The position numbers were made by a program, and so were the translations under genes. A stretch of DNA of 6,208 nt from assembly GCA_030039655.1 (NCBI GenBank), contig JASHVC010000141.1, forward strand, positions 1 to 6,208, written 5' to 3'. This DNA comes from Xanthobacteraceae bacterium. GTDB taxonomy: Bacteria; Pseudomonadota; Alphaproteobacteria; Rhizobiales; Xanthobacteraceae. Below are positions 1 through 5,425 of this stretch, piece by piece (position 1 is the first letter of the stretch; every line of letters starts with the position of its first letter). Below the pieces are notes generated by a model. It searched no databases, had not been told where the DNA came from, and saw only the letters and a list, made by a program, of their open reading frames with translations.

Positions 1-1
1 A

Positions 2-1315
2 GACGTTGGAGGCTTGGTGCCAGGCTCATCCGGAGCGGCAGCGCGCGAAATCTACCACGACGGCCTGTTACTGCCGCCGGTGCGCTTCCAGACCGAGGCG
101 GGCATCGAAGAGTCGATCGAGGCGATCATCGCCAACAACAGCCGCGTCAGCGAAGTCGTGCTTGGCGATCTGCGCGCGCAGGTCGGCTGCACACGCATCG
201 GTGTCGCGAAGCTCACGGCCTTGTGTGAGGAATATGGACGGGACACGGTCAGTTCGGTGATGACGAGCCTGATGACCATGACCGAACGCCGTGTTGCCGC
301 CGAGATTGGAGGTTGGCCAGACGGCACCGCCGAGGCCGAAGCTTTTCTCGATCACGATGGTGCCGTGCGGGACCAACCGGTGGGGATACATCTGCGAGCC
401 ACCAAAGCGGGCGAACGGCTGCGCTTGGATTTTACCGGCACCGCGCCACAGACGCTCGGACCGGTCAATCTGGTGGCGCCGACCGGAGAGGCAGCGGCGC
501 TGCTTGCAGTGCTGGCCATGTGCGATCCAAGCATTCCGGTCAATTTCGGCCTGCGCGGCGTGGTCGATATCGTGCAACCGGAAGGTTCGGTGATCAACGC
601 GCGCCATCCCGCGACGGTCAATCTCTACTTTCCGACGGCGCATCTTCTTTATAACACTGTGCTCGCGGCACTGGGCGACATTAATCCTGCACGTGCAGTC
701 GCGTCATCGGGTCTCGGCTCAGGCGCGGTCACGATCGGCTACCGCAAATCGCGTAGTGGCAAGCCCGCTGTGCTCTATGAACTTCTCAATAGCTCGTTGG
801 GCGGCACGAGCAGCGGCGACGGCGCTGCGATTGTGATGGCGATGAATCATTTTACCCCGGGCGCGCCGGTCGAGATTTTTGAGAGTGAGTATCCGTTGCG
901 CGTGCGTGCCTTTGATCTGATTTGCGATTCTGCGGGCGCTGGTCGTTATCGCGGCGGCCTCGGCTATGCGCGTGAATTCGAGGTTCTGGAAGATAGTGTG
1001 TTGACGGTGCGCTCGTCCAACCACATTTTCGCGGCGCGCGGACAAGCTGGCGGACAATCACCTCGGGCATCGCGCGTTATCCTAAATCCGGATAGGACCG
1101 ACTGCGAGGAACTCAGTGCAATCGAAACCCGTCACCTTAAGGCCGGTGACGTAATCCGGTTTGAGCGGAGCGGAGGTGCTGGCTTTGGTGACCCTTCATC
1201 GCGCGCTCCTGAGGCCGTGAGGGACGATGTCCGTAACGGTTATGTCAGCGCGCCGGCGGCAGCCGACGCGTATCGTCAGCCGCGAGACGATAGCGAGCTT
1301 GATGGTGAGAGTTGA
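2..1315 (+). CDS. hyuB: N-methylhydantoinase B / HyuB family protein, 5'-truncated by the window
   Basis: This is the C-terminal part of a Hydantoinase_B family protein (beta-type subunit of ATP-dependent hydantoinases and 5-oxoprolinases, which usually works with a HyuA partner). The frame is open from base 2 and already reads DVGGLVPGS, an internal family motif followed by REIYHDGLLLPPVRF, so the TTG at 14 is not the true start and roughly 100-130 N-terminal residues lie outside the window. Further family landmarks in order are RLDFTGTAPQTLGPVN (about 420-470), HPATVNLYFPTAHLLYNTV (about 603-660), FESEYPLRVRAFDL (about 880-920), SAGAGRYRGGLGYAREFEV (about 929-985) and the C-terminal GDVIRFERSGGAGFGDP (about 1144-1194). 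The last corresponds to the usual GGGGYGDP-like ending, followed by a short tail, so the C-terminus looks intact. A HyuA-type gene would be expected upstream. The family is clear; the actual substrate (hydantoin, oxoproline or another amide) cannot be read from the sequence. Confidence 0.9.
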   Translation, partial: DVGGLVPGSSGAAAREIYHDGLLLPPVRFQTEAGIEESIEAIIANNSRVSEVVLGDLRAQVGCTRIGVAKLTALCEEYGRDTVSSVMTSLMTMTERRVAAEIGGWPDGTAEAEAFLDHDGAVRDQPVGIHLRATKAGERLRLDFTGTAPQTLGPVNLVAPTGEAAALLAVLAMCDPSIPVNFGLRGVVDIVQPEGSVINARHPATVNLYFPTAHLLYNTVLAALGDINPARAVASSGLGSGAVTIGYRKSRSGKPAVLYELLNSSLGGTSSGDGAAIVMAMNHFTPGAPVEIFESEYPLRVRAFDLICDSAGAGRYRGGLGYAREFEVLEDSVLTVRSSNHIFAARGQAGGQSPRASRVILNPDRTDCEELSAIETRHLKAGDVIRFERSGGAGFGDPSSRAPEAVRDDVRNGYVSAPAAADAYRQPRDDSELDGES

Positions 1316-1431
1316 TTTGTTTCATCGGTCCTTGCCATCGGTGTCAACGGGACGCTAGAGCCTGACAGGCCCAACCACCGCTATCATGTTACTTTTGAGC
1401 GCCGAAGCGTGAAGAACTCGCTTACTCACTA

Positions 1432-1679
1432 TTAGACACCGGGATGGCCGCCCTGCCTGACGATGTCGCAGAGCACGGTCTCGTAAGCTAACGGCCATTT
1501 TAGCGCGCGCGGCTCAAGGGGTGAAACACCGCCCCTCGGGCTCACAAGATTTTGCTGGAACCTCTGCGCCGCAAAAATATCATACGCGTGCGTGAGCTCC
1601 GACAGCCACAGGCCGGTCGGATGGGTCGGATCAGCAAAGTGGGCCACGTTGCTAACGATGTCCAATATCGTCGTCGATG
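1432..1679 (-). pseudogene. N-terminal fragment of a DJ-1/PfpI-family protein
   Basis: On the - strand this frame reads STTILDIVSNVAHFADP, then THPTGLWLSELTHAYDIFAA, then LVSPRGGVSPLEPRALKWP (about 1677 down to 1495). That is the characteristic N-terminal third of DJ-1/PfpI (ThiJ-like) class I glutamine-amidotransferase-fold proteins, which are often annotated as chaperone, protease or glyoxalase-like. Similarity fades after KWPLA and the frame stops at 1432-1434. The central region with the nucleophile-elbow Cys and the glutamine-amidotransferase-like GGHG segment is not recognisable. The frame is open further back to a TTG at 1716, but residues before STT do not look like the family. The fragment lies head to head with a + strand fragment of the same family, so it is a dead gene piece. 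Confidence 0.75.
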
Positions 1680-1750
1680 GCCACCTTGTTACCGGCCAGG
1701 ACCCTTGGTCAGCCAAAGCGACCGCCGACCAGGTGGCTGCTCTCCTTTAG
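1664..1750 (+). pseudogene. C-terminal fragment of a DJ-1/PfpI-family protein
   Basis: The + strand frame reads NIVVDGHLVTGQDPWSAKAT then ADQVAALL and a TAG stop at 1748-1750. The pattern VVDGxLVTGQxPxSAxxxA followed by a short helix and stop is the usual C-terminus of DJ-1/PfpI family proteins. It has no start or N-terminal domain of its own. It overlaps the 5' end of the oppositely oriented N-terminal fragment by a few bases around 1664-1679, where the same bases encode IVVDG in one sense and the start of STTI in the other. The simplest explanation is that an inversion turned the front half of one gene around; two separate gene relics are an alternative. Confidence 0.62.
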
Positions 1751-1939
1751 GAAATGGCTGGGTCAGGTCGCCGACCGCACGACCTTTCTACTAACCTGTT
1801 GCGAGCCCTAGTCCGCAGAGGTCAATTCCGCGGCCGACCTCGGCTCAGGTGTATGGATCGACTGCGATTGCTTCGCAAACATACCCGTGTTGTCGCCCCA
1901 CTGATCCGATTCATCAATTCGCCGCTGGGGGTGACGGGC

Positions 1940-2018
1940 TGGGTAACATGTCGCCGAGCGGGAATGTAGCGGATTTTGATTCCGACATTCGGAGGTTCGA
2001 TCCCTCCCGCCCCAGCCA
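1940..2018 (+). pseudogene. Degenerate tRNA-Gln(TTG)-like sequence
   Basis: The 3' half is almost canonical for tRNA-Gln: anticodon loop TTTTGAT at 1974-1980 (anticodon TTG), variable CATTC (1986-1990), T stem and loop GGAGGTTCGATCCCTCC (1991-2007), acceptor strand CGCCCCA (2008-2014), discriminator G and CCA (2016-2018). The 5' half is damaged. The D arm GCCGAGCGGGAATGT has two changes in its 3' strand relative to a GCC/GGC stem. The anticodon stem has a G-A mismatch (1969 with 1985). The 5' acceptor strand should be TGGGGCG, but the sequence is TGGGTAACATG at 1940-1950, which is four bases too long and mostly unpaired. I read it as a tRNA pseudogene or attachment-site remnant and not a working tRNA. 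Confidence 0.72.
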
Positions 2019-2019
2019 G
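1975..2019 (+). repeat. Left copy of the tRNA-Gln 3'-end direct repeat (att-like)
   Basis: This 45-bp segment matches 5382-5426 at 42 of 45 positions in the same orientation, differing at 1985 (A/T), 1989 (T/A) and 2015 (G/A). The exact core is the 25 bases 1990-2014, covering the T arm and the acceptor 3' strand. Integrases of islands and phages commonly use the 3' end of tRNA genes as attachment sites, so the pair is consistent with attL/attR. The island interpretation is inferred; the repeat itself is directly visible. Confidence 0.85.
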
Positions 2020-2245
2020 CCATGAGCATGGCAAACTTCGACACGTGCAAACTCACCCGGTCGGCAACCTCGCGCCATTGCTTCCTGGATGACGGAGTTG
2101 AGTGCCCTCTGGGCCCTCCGCCGAGTCTCGAGAAAGACCGGAAGTAGCTGCCCTTCCGAAGGCTCGGGATGCGCAGATCGCCCGTGCCGGGGCGCGTCTC
2201 CGAGTCCCAATCGCGATAACTGTCGCGCTGGGCAGAGCTGATCGC
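2020..2245 (-). pseudogene. IS256 (mutator)-family transposase fragment, frameshifted
   Basis: Reading the - strand from about 2245, one frame gives AISSAQRDSYRDWDSE, then TRPGTGDLRIPSLRKGSYF. This matches the N-terminal region of IS256-family transposases (typically RNGYRxRxWxTRAGTxxLxIPKLRKGSYFP). At about 2133 the match shifts to another frame, which continues FLETRRRAQRALNSVIQEA and then MARG, equivalent to the family's FLEPRRxAEKALxAVIQEAYxxG. Similarity becomes weak (VEVCHAHG, possibly from VDDLVxAMG) and ends at about 2020, immediately next to the CCA of the tRNA-Gln-like sequence. The catalytic DDE domain, the C-terminal two thirds and the terminal inverted repeats are missing, so this cannot be active. 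IS256-family assignment is good; the exact subgroup is not known. Confidence 0.75.
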
Positions 2246-2355
2246 GTCGCGGTCATCGTGGTTATTCCTTGCGTCCGCGTGGTTGTATCCCAATAAAACT
2301 TCGCCCAAAATCACCGGGGGGACTGCCTCCTGCCCGCCGTCGCCAGAGTCTGACG

Positions 2356-2369
2356 GCCGCCCTGGCGGC
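2356..2369. other. Short GC-rich inverted repeat
   Basis: GCCGCC at 2356-2361 pairs perfectly with GGCGGC at 2364-2369 across two central bases, giving in practice a 5-bp stem with a 4-base loop. It sits about 75 bases before the start of the glycosyltransferase cluster. There is no following T run, so it does not look like an intrinsic terminator; it could be a leader hairpin or chance in GC-rich DNA. Confidence 0.3.
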
Positions 2370-2425
2370 TAGGCAGCGGCGGCATACGCCACTATCGGGG
2401 ACCTGACCGATAAAGGATCAACACC

Positions 2426-2433
2426 AAGGAAGG
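2426..2433 (+). promoter_or_regulatory. Shine-Dalgarno-like AAGGAAGG before the GT2 gene
   Basis: AAGGAAGG at 2426-2433 is the only strong ribosome-binding-site-like sequence before the glycosyltransferase. It is 10 bases from the GTG at 2444, which opens the GT2 frame. It also lies close to an ATG at 2436 in another frame that would encode only a 36-residue peptide (MHCEDRVRGL...) ending at about 2546. The GTG is preferred because its product begins directly with the family's first beta strand. Confidence 0.5.
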
Positions 2434-2443
2434 CATATGCACT

Positions 2444-3379
2444 GTGAGGATCGGGTTAGGGGTCTGCGCCCGAGACGAAGGGTCGACGATCGTCGCCACT
2501 TTGACATCTATCGTCCAGTCCGCTTCTTTCGCGGCGGAGTCGTGTGACTGGCAGCTGATCGTGTGCGCGAATGGTTGCACAGACGGTACGGTGCAAGCAG
2601 TTACAGAATGGATCGAAGTCCAAGCGGACACGAGGATCAGCCTGTGCGAACTCGAAGACGCAAACCTTGTCGAGGCGCAGAGGGTTATTGCCGCGCGGCT
2701 CACTCAGCAAGGTGCTGACATTCTCGGATTCTTCGACGGGGATATACTGGTCGCGCCCGATTGCATCCCACGCCTCATGGAGGCAGCGGCAGATAAGTCG
2801 GTTCGGGCTGTGTACGCCACCTCAATCCCGCTCTCCAGCGGAAGCGAAACTCTGGTTCAGAGAATGTTGAACCAGTATGACCGCGACACCGGAGTTTTTT
2901 CGCGGAGAAAGCATCTGCACGGTCGTGCGTTTCTCGTAAAAGAATGGAATATCCCGCGAGTGTCACCGCCGCTCCTCGCCGATGACATATTTTTGTCATG
3001 CGACTTTCTGCTTCGCTATGGAGAGTGCTCAATCAAATTATGCCCTGAAGCAATTGTCTATTTCCATCAGGTGTCGACCATTACAGATTTCTATAGGTCC
3101 TACAAACGAAGGCGAATCGAACTTGAAAAATGCTTACAGCTGAATCCTCGCTTTGGGCTCCTACCACCGGACCAGCTAAACAGACGGGTCGTCTGGCGCA
3201 ATATAGCTGTCGAGCCCCCACAGGCGATCGCATTGTGGCTCGCCTTCTTTGCCCTCAGGCTTTATTTCCACGTCAGGTTTTTGGCGGAAACGTCCATGCC
3301 GTGGAGTTCCACTGTGTGGTCGCCGACGACTTCTACCAAGAAGCCCTTGCCGATTCCGAATACCGACGGTGGCCCATGA
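2444..3379 (+). CDS. Glycosyltransferase family 2 protein
   Basis: A 311-residue GT-A fold glycosyltransferase that should transfer a sugar from a nucleotide sugar to a lipid- or saccharide-bound acceptor at the cytoplasmic face. The N-terminus RIGLGVCARDEGSTI is the first beta strand with the nucleotide-binding loop. CANGCTDGT (41-49) is the usual N/D-x-S/C-x-D-G-T motif. FFDGDILVAPD (96-106) carries the DxD metal site D98-G99-D100. LLADDIFLS (177-185) is the ED/DD acceptor-side motif with the likely catalytic acid, and YKRRRIE (220-226) sits where processive members carry QxxRW. Residues 260-273 are hydrophobic and could anchor the protein to the membrane. The start is GTG, chosen because no in-frame ATG precedes the first strand. 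The last 35 or so residues (MPWSSTVWSPTTSTKK...) look unlike the family and may be a run-on after a rearrangement. The stop overlaps the start of the HAD remnant by ATGA (3376-3379). Donor and acceptor are unknown. Confidence 0.85.
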   Translation: MRIGLGVCARDEGSTIVATLTSIVQSASFAAESCDWQLIVCANGCTDGTVQAVTEWIEVQADTRISLCELEDANLVEAQRVIAARLTQQGADILGFFDGDILVAPDCIPRLMEAAADKSVRAVYATSIPLSSGSETLVQRMLNQYDRDTGVFSRRKHLHGRAFLVKEWNIPRVSPPLLADDIFLSCDFLLRYGECSIKLCPEAIVYFHQVSTITDFYRSYKRRRIELEKCLQLNPRFGLLPPDQLNRRVVWRNIAVEPPQAIALWLAFFALRLYFHVRFLAETSMPWSSTVWSPTTSTKKPLPIPNTDGGP

Positions 3380-3569
3380 CTCCCACCCGACTGATTGCCA
3401 GCGACCTTGATGGGACGCTTTTGCGCAACGATTTAGCTTTTGCCTTCGTCACGGCGCGCCCCCCGCGAACATTAAGAACCTTGCCGAGTCGGCGGGTATT
3501 ACTGGCGTGGCAGTTTGCTCCATCGGCGCAAGCTACATTGTGAGCTTCCATTTCCACCAAGCGCCATGA
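3376..3569 (+). pseudogene. Remnant of a Cof-type HAD-superfamily hydrolase
   Basis: From the ATG at 3376 the frame reads MTPTRLIASDLDGTLLRND, which is the HAD motif I (DxDGT/L) N-terminus of Cof-like sugar-phosphatase-type hydrolases. It then jumps straight to FAFVTARPPRTLR, a segment that in intact members lies some 25 residues further on, so an in-frame internal deletion is likely near 3430. At about 3475-3477 the match moves to the next frame and continues NLAESAGITGVAVCSIGASY (3477-3536), where intact proteins have a VxGVAVCxNGA-like segment. That second frame ends at TGA 3567-3569, overlapping the GT11 start codon. Motifs II-IV and about 200 residues are absent. The relic is wedged between two glycosyltransferase genes with a 4-bp ATGA overlap on each side; it cannot be a working phosphatase. 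Confidence 0.75.
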
Positions 3570-4543
3570 TCCTCGGCCGATATACGCCGCACAGCGGCCT
3601 TGGAAACAAGATGACTCAGTTCGCGAGCCTATTCTCTCTCGCCGAAGATATTCGCTCTCCTCTACGAATACCGCCAATTCGGGGGTTTCCTTTAACCGAA
3701 AAGGTAACATGTTTGTTGTTGTCGGAAGAAAAAGCTCGGGCCGCCGACGCTAGCCCCATACCTGGACGCCACTACATAAACAGAGGCTGGAGTCGGCGCC
3801 TCTTGGGCCGCACAGTCGTTGCCCATCGGTCAAGCTATTTAGAAAACACATATAACTTTCATCACCATAAGGCCGTTCTGTCATCAATCTTTCGGCTTCC
3901 ATCGTACCCAGTTCGCGACTTCCGTTTCTATCAGGGGCCGCGTGACCGGCTGAAGCCTACCCACATCGGTTCAATTCGGCCAACTGACCTAATGATCTCG
4001 CTTAGGGTCGGAGACTTTGTCAGCAAGCCGGATGCGGACGAGAGATGGCGGCAATGCGTATATTCACGTTTTTTAGGATATTCGTATTTTAGGTTGATAT
4101 TGGAGCAGGTTGGCTTTGGCCGGCTTTTCATTACTTCTGACGAGCCGTTTCACGCGTTGACAGAAGATTTCGATCGGTTCGACCCAATTAGAGTCGAGAA
4201 TGAAGATCCAATAAAAACGATGGCTTTGGTACGACGGTTCGCCCGCATCGCCATCTCTGAAAGCACGTTCAGCTGGTGGGCGTCATACCTTAGTGACGCT
4301 GAAGAGATTTATTTTCCTATTTCGATAAGCGGCCTCTGGGGAATCAATGAGGCCTGGGATAAGGCGTCCGCCTGTTGGAAGCCGCTAAATCCGCTTAATG
4401 TCCGCGACTCTGATTTGTATTTTCGTGTGGACGAAGATCGCTACAGGTACGTTCATCAGGCTTCCGGTATTATCTACCGCTACCGTGACGCACCGGGAAA
4501 GCGAAGTGTAGATGAATTCGAGCGCCTAACTGTCGAAAAATAG
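3566..4543 (+). CDS. GT11-like glycosyltransferase (alpha-1,2-fucosyltransferase family)
   Basis: A 325-residue protein with the conserved blocks of glycosyltransferase family 11 (alpha-1,2-fucosyltransferases and relatives, GT-B fold, GDP-sugar donor). SGLGNKMTQFASLFSLAE (10-27) corresponds to the family's GGLGNQMFQYAxxxxLA. LMISLRVGDFV (142-152) corresponds to the HxRRGDY donor-binding motif, although His and the second Arg are replaced. LFITSDEP (187-194) corresponds to FxIFSDD, and ISESTFSWWASYL (230-242) is the diagnostic NSTFSWWGAWL-like motif. The ATG at 3566 is preferred over an upstream TTG at 3515 because family members begin only a few residues before the GLGN block; no strong Shine-Dalgarno site is visible, and translational coupling through the ATGA at 3566-3569 is possible. 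The gene is noticeably A/T-richer than hyuB, which suggests transfer. Fucose is inferred from family membership; another GDP-sugar is possible because the HxRRGD motif is altered. Confidence 0.75.
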   Translation: MILGRYTPHSGLGNKMTQFASLFSLAEDIRSPLRIPPIRGFPLTEKVTCLLLSEEKARAADASPIPGRHYINRGWSRRLLGRTVVAHRSSYLENTYNFHHHKAVLSSIFRLPSYPVRDFRFYQGPRDRLKPTHIGSIRPTDLMISLRVGDFVSKPDADERWRQCVYSRFLGYSYFRLILEQVGFGRLFITSDEPFHALTEDFDRFDPIRVENEDPIKTMALVRRFARIAISESTFSWWASYLSDAEEIYFPISISGLWGINEAWDKASACWKPLNPLNVRDSDLYFRVDEDRYRYVHQASGIIYRYRDAPGKRSVDEFERLTVEK

Positions 4544-4577
4544 GGTGCAGGCGCTATCAACCTCGGCGTTTCAGGAC

Positions 4578-4582
4578 AAGGG
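4578..4582 (+). promoter_or_regulatory. Ribosome-binding site AAGGG that selects the NDK-like start
   Basis: AAGGG ends seven bases before the ATG at 4590, an optimal spacing. An alternative in-frame GTG at 4545, only one base after the GT11 stop, would add 15 residues (MQALSTSAFQ...) that do not resemble the kinase family, so 4590 is the better start. Confidence 0.55.
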
Positions 4583-4589
4583 CATAGGG

Positions 4590-5129
4590 ATGAAGAACGA
4601 AGTAGTCCACGTTATGCTCAAACCTGATACGCTTGAACGTGGGATTCGTGACAAAATTGTTCGGGAATTGGAAGCAGTTGCCGGACCCGTATTTGTTGCG
4701 ACAAGGATGAGGCTGACGCTTGAGCAAATCGAAGCTATATACATCAGGTTCCCAAACCCTCACTCGAAAGACTTCGTATTCAACTATTTTACTTCACGAG
4801 ATACGGAACACTTGGCATTCTTAGGGTCGGGCGGCCTGCACGGCATAATCCATCGTATAAAAGGTGGGGTACGTTCTGGAACGGGAATTCGCGGTAAATA
4901 TTTCTGTAATTACATCCGTTATACGAAAGAGGACGTGGAGGCTTGGCTGCAAGGAACATCCAGTCGGGCCGAGGAGATAGACCTCGAAATGTTCGGCCGA
5001 GACATTCTCCACGTGGCAGACAATCAAGAGGACAGCATTCGTGGACTTCAGGCCGTTATGGGTCCGCGCTTTATCGACATAATGCGTGCGATGAGCGCCA
5101 ACGGCCACGACCCTTTCTCGCCGAAATGA
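4590..5129 (+). CDS. Divergent nucleoside-diphosphate-kinase-like protein
   Basis: A 179-residue protein with the outline of nucleoside diphosphate kinase, which moves the gamma-phosphate of ATP to NDPs through a phospho-His. VVHVMLKPDTLERG (5-18) matches the first strand with the K-P-D motif (K11 would contact phosphate), ATRMRLTLEQIEAIY (37-51) matches the AxRMxxLxxxxAxxfY segment, and SGTGIRGKYF (96-105) matches GTIRgdF with R101. DILHVADNQEDS (138-149) aligns with NxIHgSDsxesA, making H141 the catalytic His. Differences from ordinary NDK (about 140 residues) are a stretch of 39 residues between R101 and H141, against about 12 in the classical enzyme; Asn before the His replaced by Asp (D138); HGSD changed to HVAD; and a longer C-terminal tail. 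The last codons overlap the next gene as ATGA (5126-5129). It may be a specialised NDP/NTP-handling enzyme serving the neighbouring glycosyltransferases; activity is uncertain. Confidence 0.75.
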   Translation: MKNEVVHVMLKPDTLERGIRDKIVRELEAVAGPVFVATRMRLTLEQIEAIYIRFPNPHSKDFVFNYFTSRDTEHLAFLGSGGLHGIIHRIKGGVRSGTGIRGKYFCNYIRYTKEDVEAWLQGTSSRAEEIDLEMFGRDILHVADNQEDSIRGLQAVMGPRFIDIMRAMSANGHDPFSPK

Positions 5130-5386
5130 ACAAGGATGATGATTTCAAATTTCTCCAAATCAACTTGGAAGCAATAAATCGCCGTGGAGATGAAGCTGCG
5201 CTGGGTCGGCTGCGATATCACCTTGGGGTCATTTCCAACGCGGCGGTTCGATTCCAGCTTGGTATCAAAGCTGACATCGGACTAGACATCGCGAGCATTC
5301 GAAGCACCCGATGGCTTCTACGTTCACACAGACGCGATATGTTGTCGGAAACGCCAATTAAATCAACGGACTCTCACGGCCTTTGA
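5126..5386 (+). CDS. Small protein of unknown function, possibly truncated by the att-like repeat
   Basis: An 86-residue frame that starts at the ATG overlapping the NDK-like stop (ATGA), so it is probably translated by coupling. I do not recognise the family. The first half (MNKDDDFKFLQINLEAINRR to about residue 45) is helical-looking with alternating charge and hydrophobic residues, including LGRLRYHLGVISNAAVRFQL; the second half is Arg- and Ser-rich (RSTRWLLRSHRRD). There is no signal peptide, membrane segment or metal motif. Its TGA stop (5384-5386) falls inside the anticodon loop of the right tRNA-Gln-like repeat, so the natural C-terminus may have been lost or replaced when that junction formed. 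The context supports real expression; the sequence gives no function. Confidence 0.5.
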   Translation: MNKDDDFKFLQINLEAINRRGDEAALGRLRYHLGVISNAAVRFQLGIKADIGLDIASIRSTRWLLRSHRRDMLSETPIKSTDSHGL

Positions 5387-5425
5387 TTCCGTCATACGGA
5401 GGTTCGATCCCTCCCGCCCCAACCA
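5377..5425 (+). pseudogene. 3' half of a tRNA-Gln(TTG) gene
   Basis: CTTTGAT (5381-5387) forms an anticodon loop with TTG at 5383-5385. The flanking ACGGC/TCCGT strands (from 5376 and 5388) pair at four of five positions. CATAC, the T arm GGAGGTTCGATCCCTCC (5398-5414), acceptor strand CGCCCCA (5415-5421), discriminator A and CCA (5423-5425) follow. Upstream of about 5376 there is no D arm or 5' acceptor strand; the DNA there is the end of the small + strand gene. It is therefore a 3' fragment only, as left when an integrating element duplicates the end of a tRNA gene. Confidence 0.75.

Larger units (their letters stand above)
1316..2443. other. Gene-free stretch filled with decayed relics
   Basis: About 1.1 kb without an intact gene separates hyuB from the glycosyltransferase cluster. 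Recognisable contents are the two DJ-1/PfpI fragments (about 1432-1750), a degenerate tRNA-Gln-like sequence (1940-2018) and an IS256-type transposase fragment (about 2020-2245), each listed separately. In the remaining parts (1316-1431, 1751-1939 and 2246-2425) I see no protein similarity, RNA gene or convincing promoter. Short hairpins occur at 1360-1370 and 2356-2369, but neither is followed by a T tract. Confidence 0.7.

Noticed and set aside
14..1315. TTG at 14 as the hyuB start
   Set aside because: The frame is open to the window edge and the residues before 14 (DVGG) complete an internal family motif, so the gene begins upstream.
1360..1370. Hairpin GCCTGACAGGC after hyuB as a possible terminator
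   Set aside because: The stem is only four base pairs with no T tract, so it is not a convincing intrinsic terminator.
1808..2210. Long - strand open frames across the tRNA-like sequence (for example GWLGREGSNLRMSESKS and GAGGIEPPNVGIKI)
   Set aside because: These are antisense translations of the tRNA-Gln 3' half, a well-known source of false protein annotations. Only the part upstream of about 2020 carries real transposase similarity.
3252..3405. A - strand frame opposite the GT2 end reading GIGKGFLVEVVGDHTVELHG and ending at TAA
   Set aside because: It looks protein-like, but it has no start codon with a ribosome-binding site, is short, and lies opposite a supported gene. I could not assign it to a family.
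3566..4543. NodZ-type (GT23, alpha-1,6) fucosyltransferase assignment
   Set aside because: The STFSWW and SGLGN blocks follow the GT11 pattern, so the GT11 family is the better fit.
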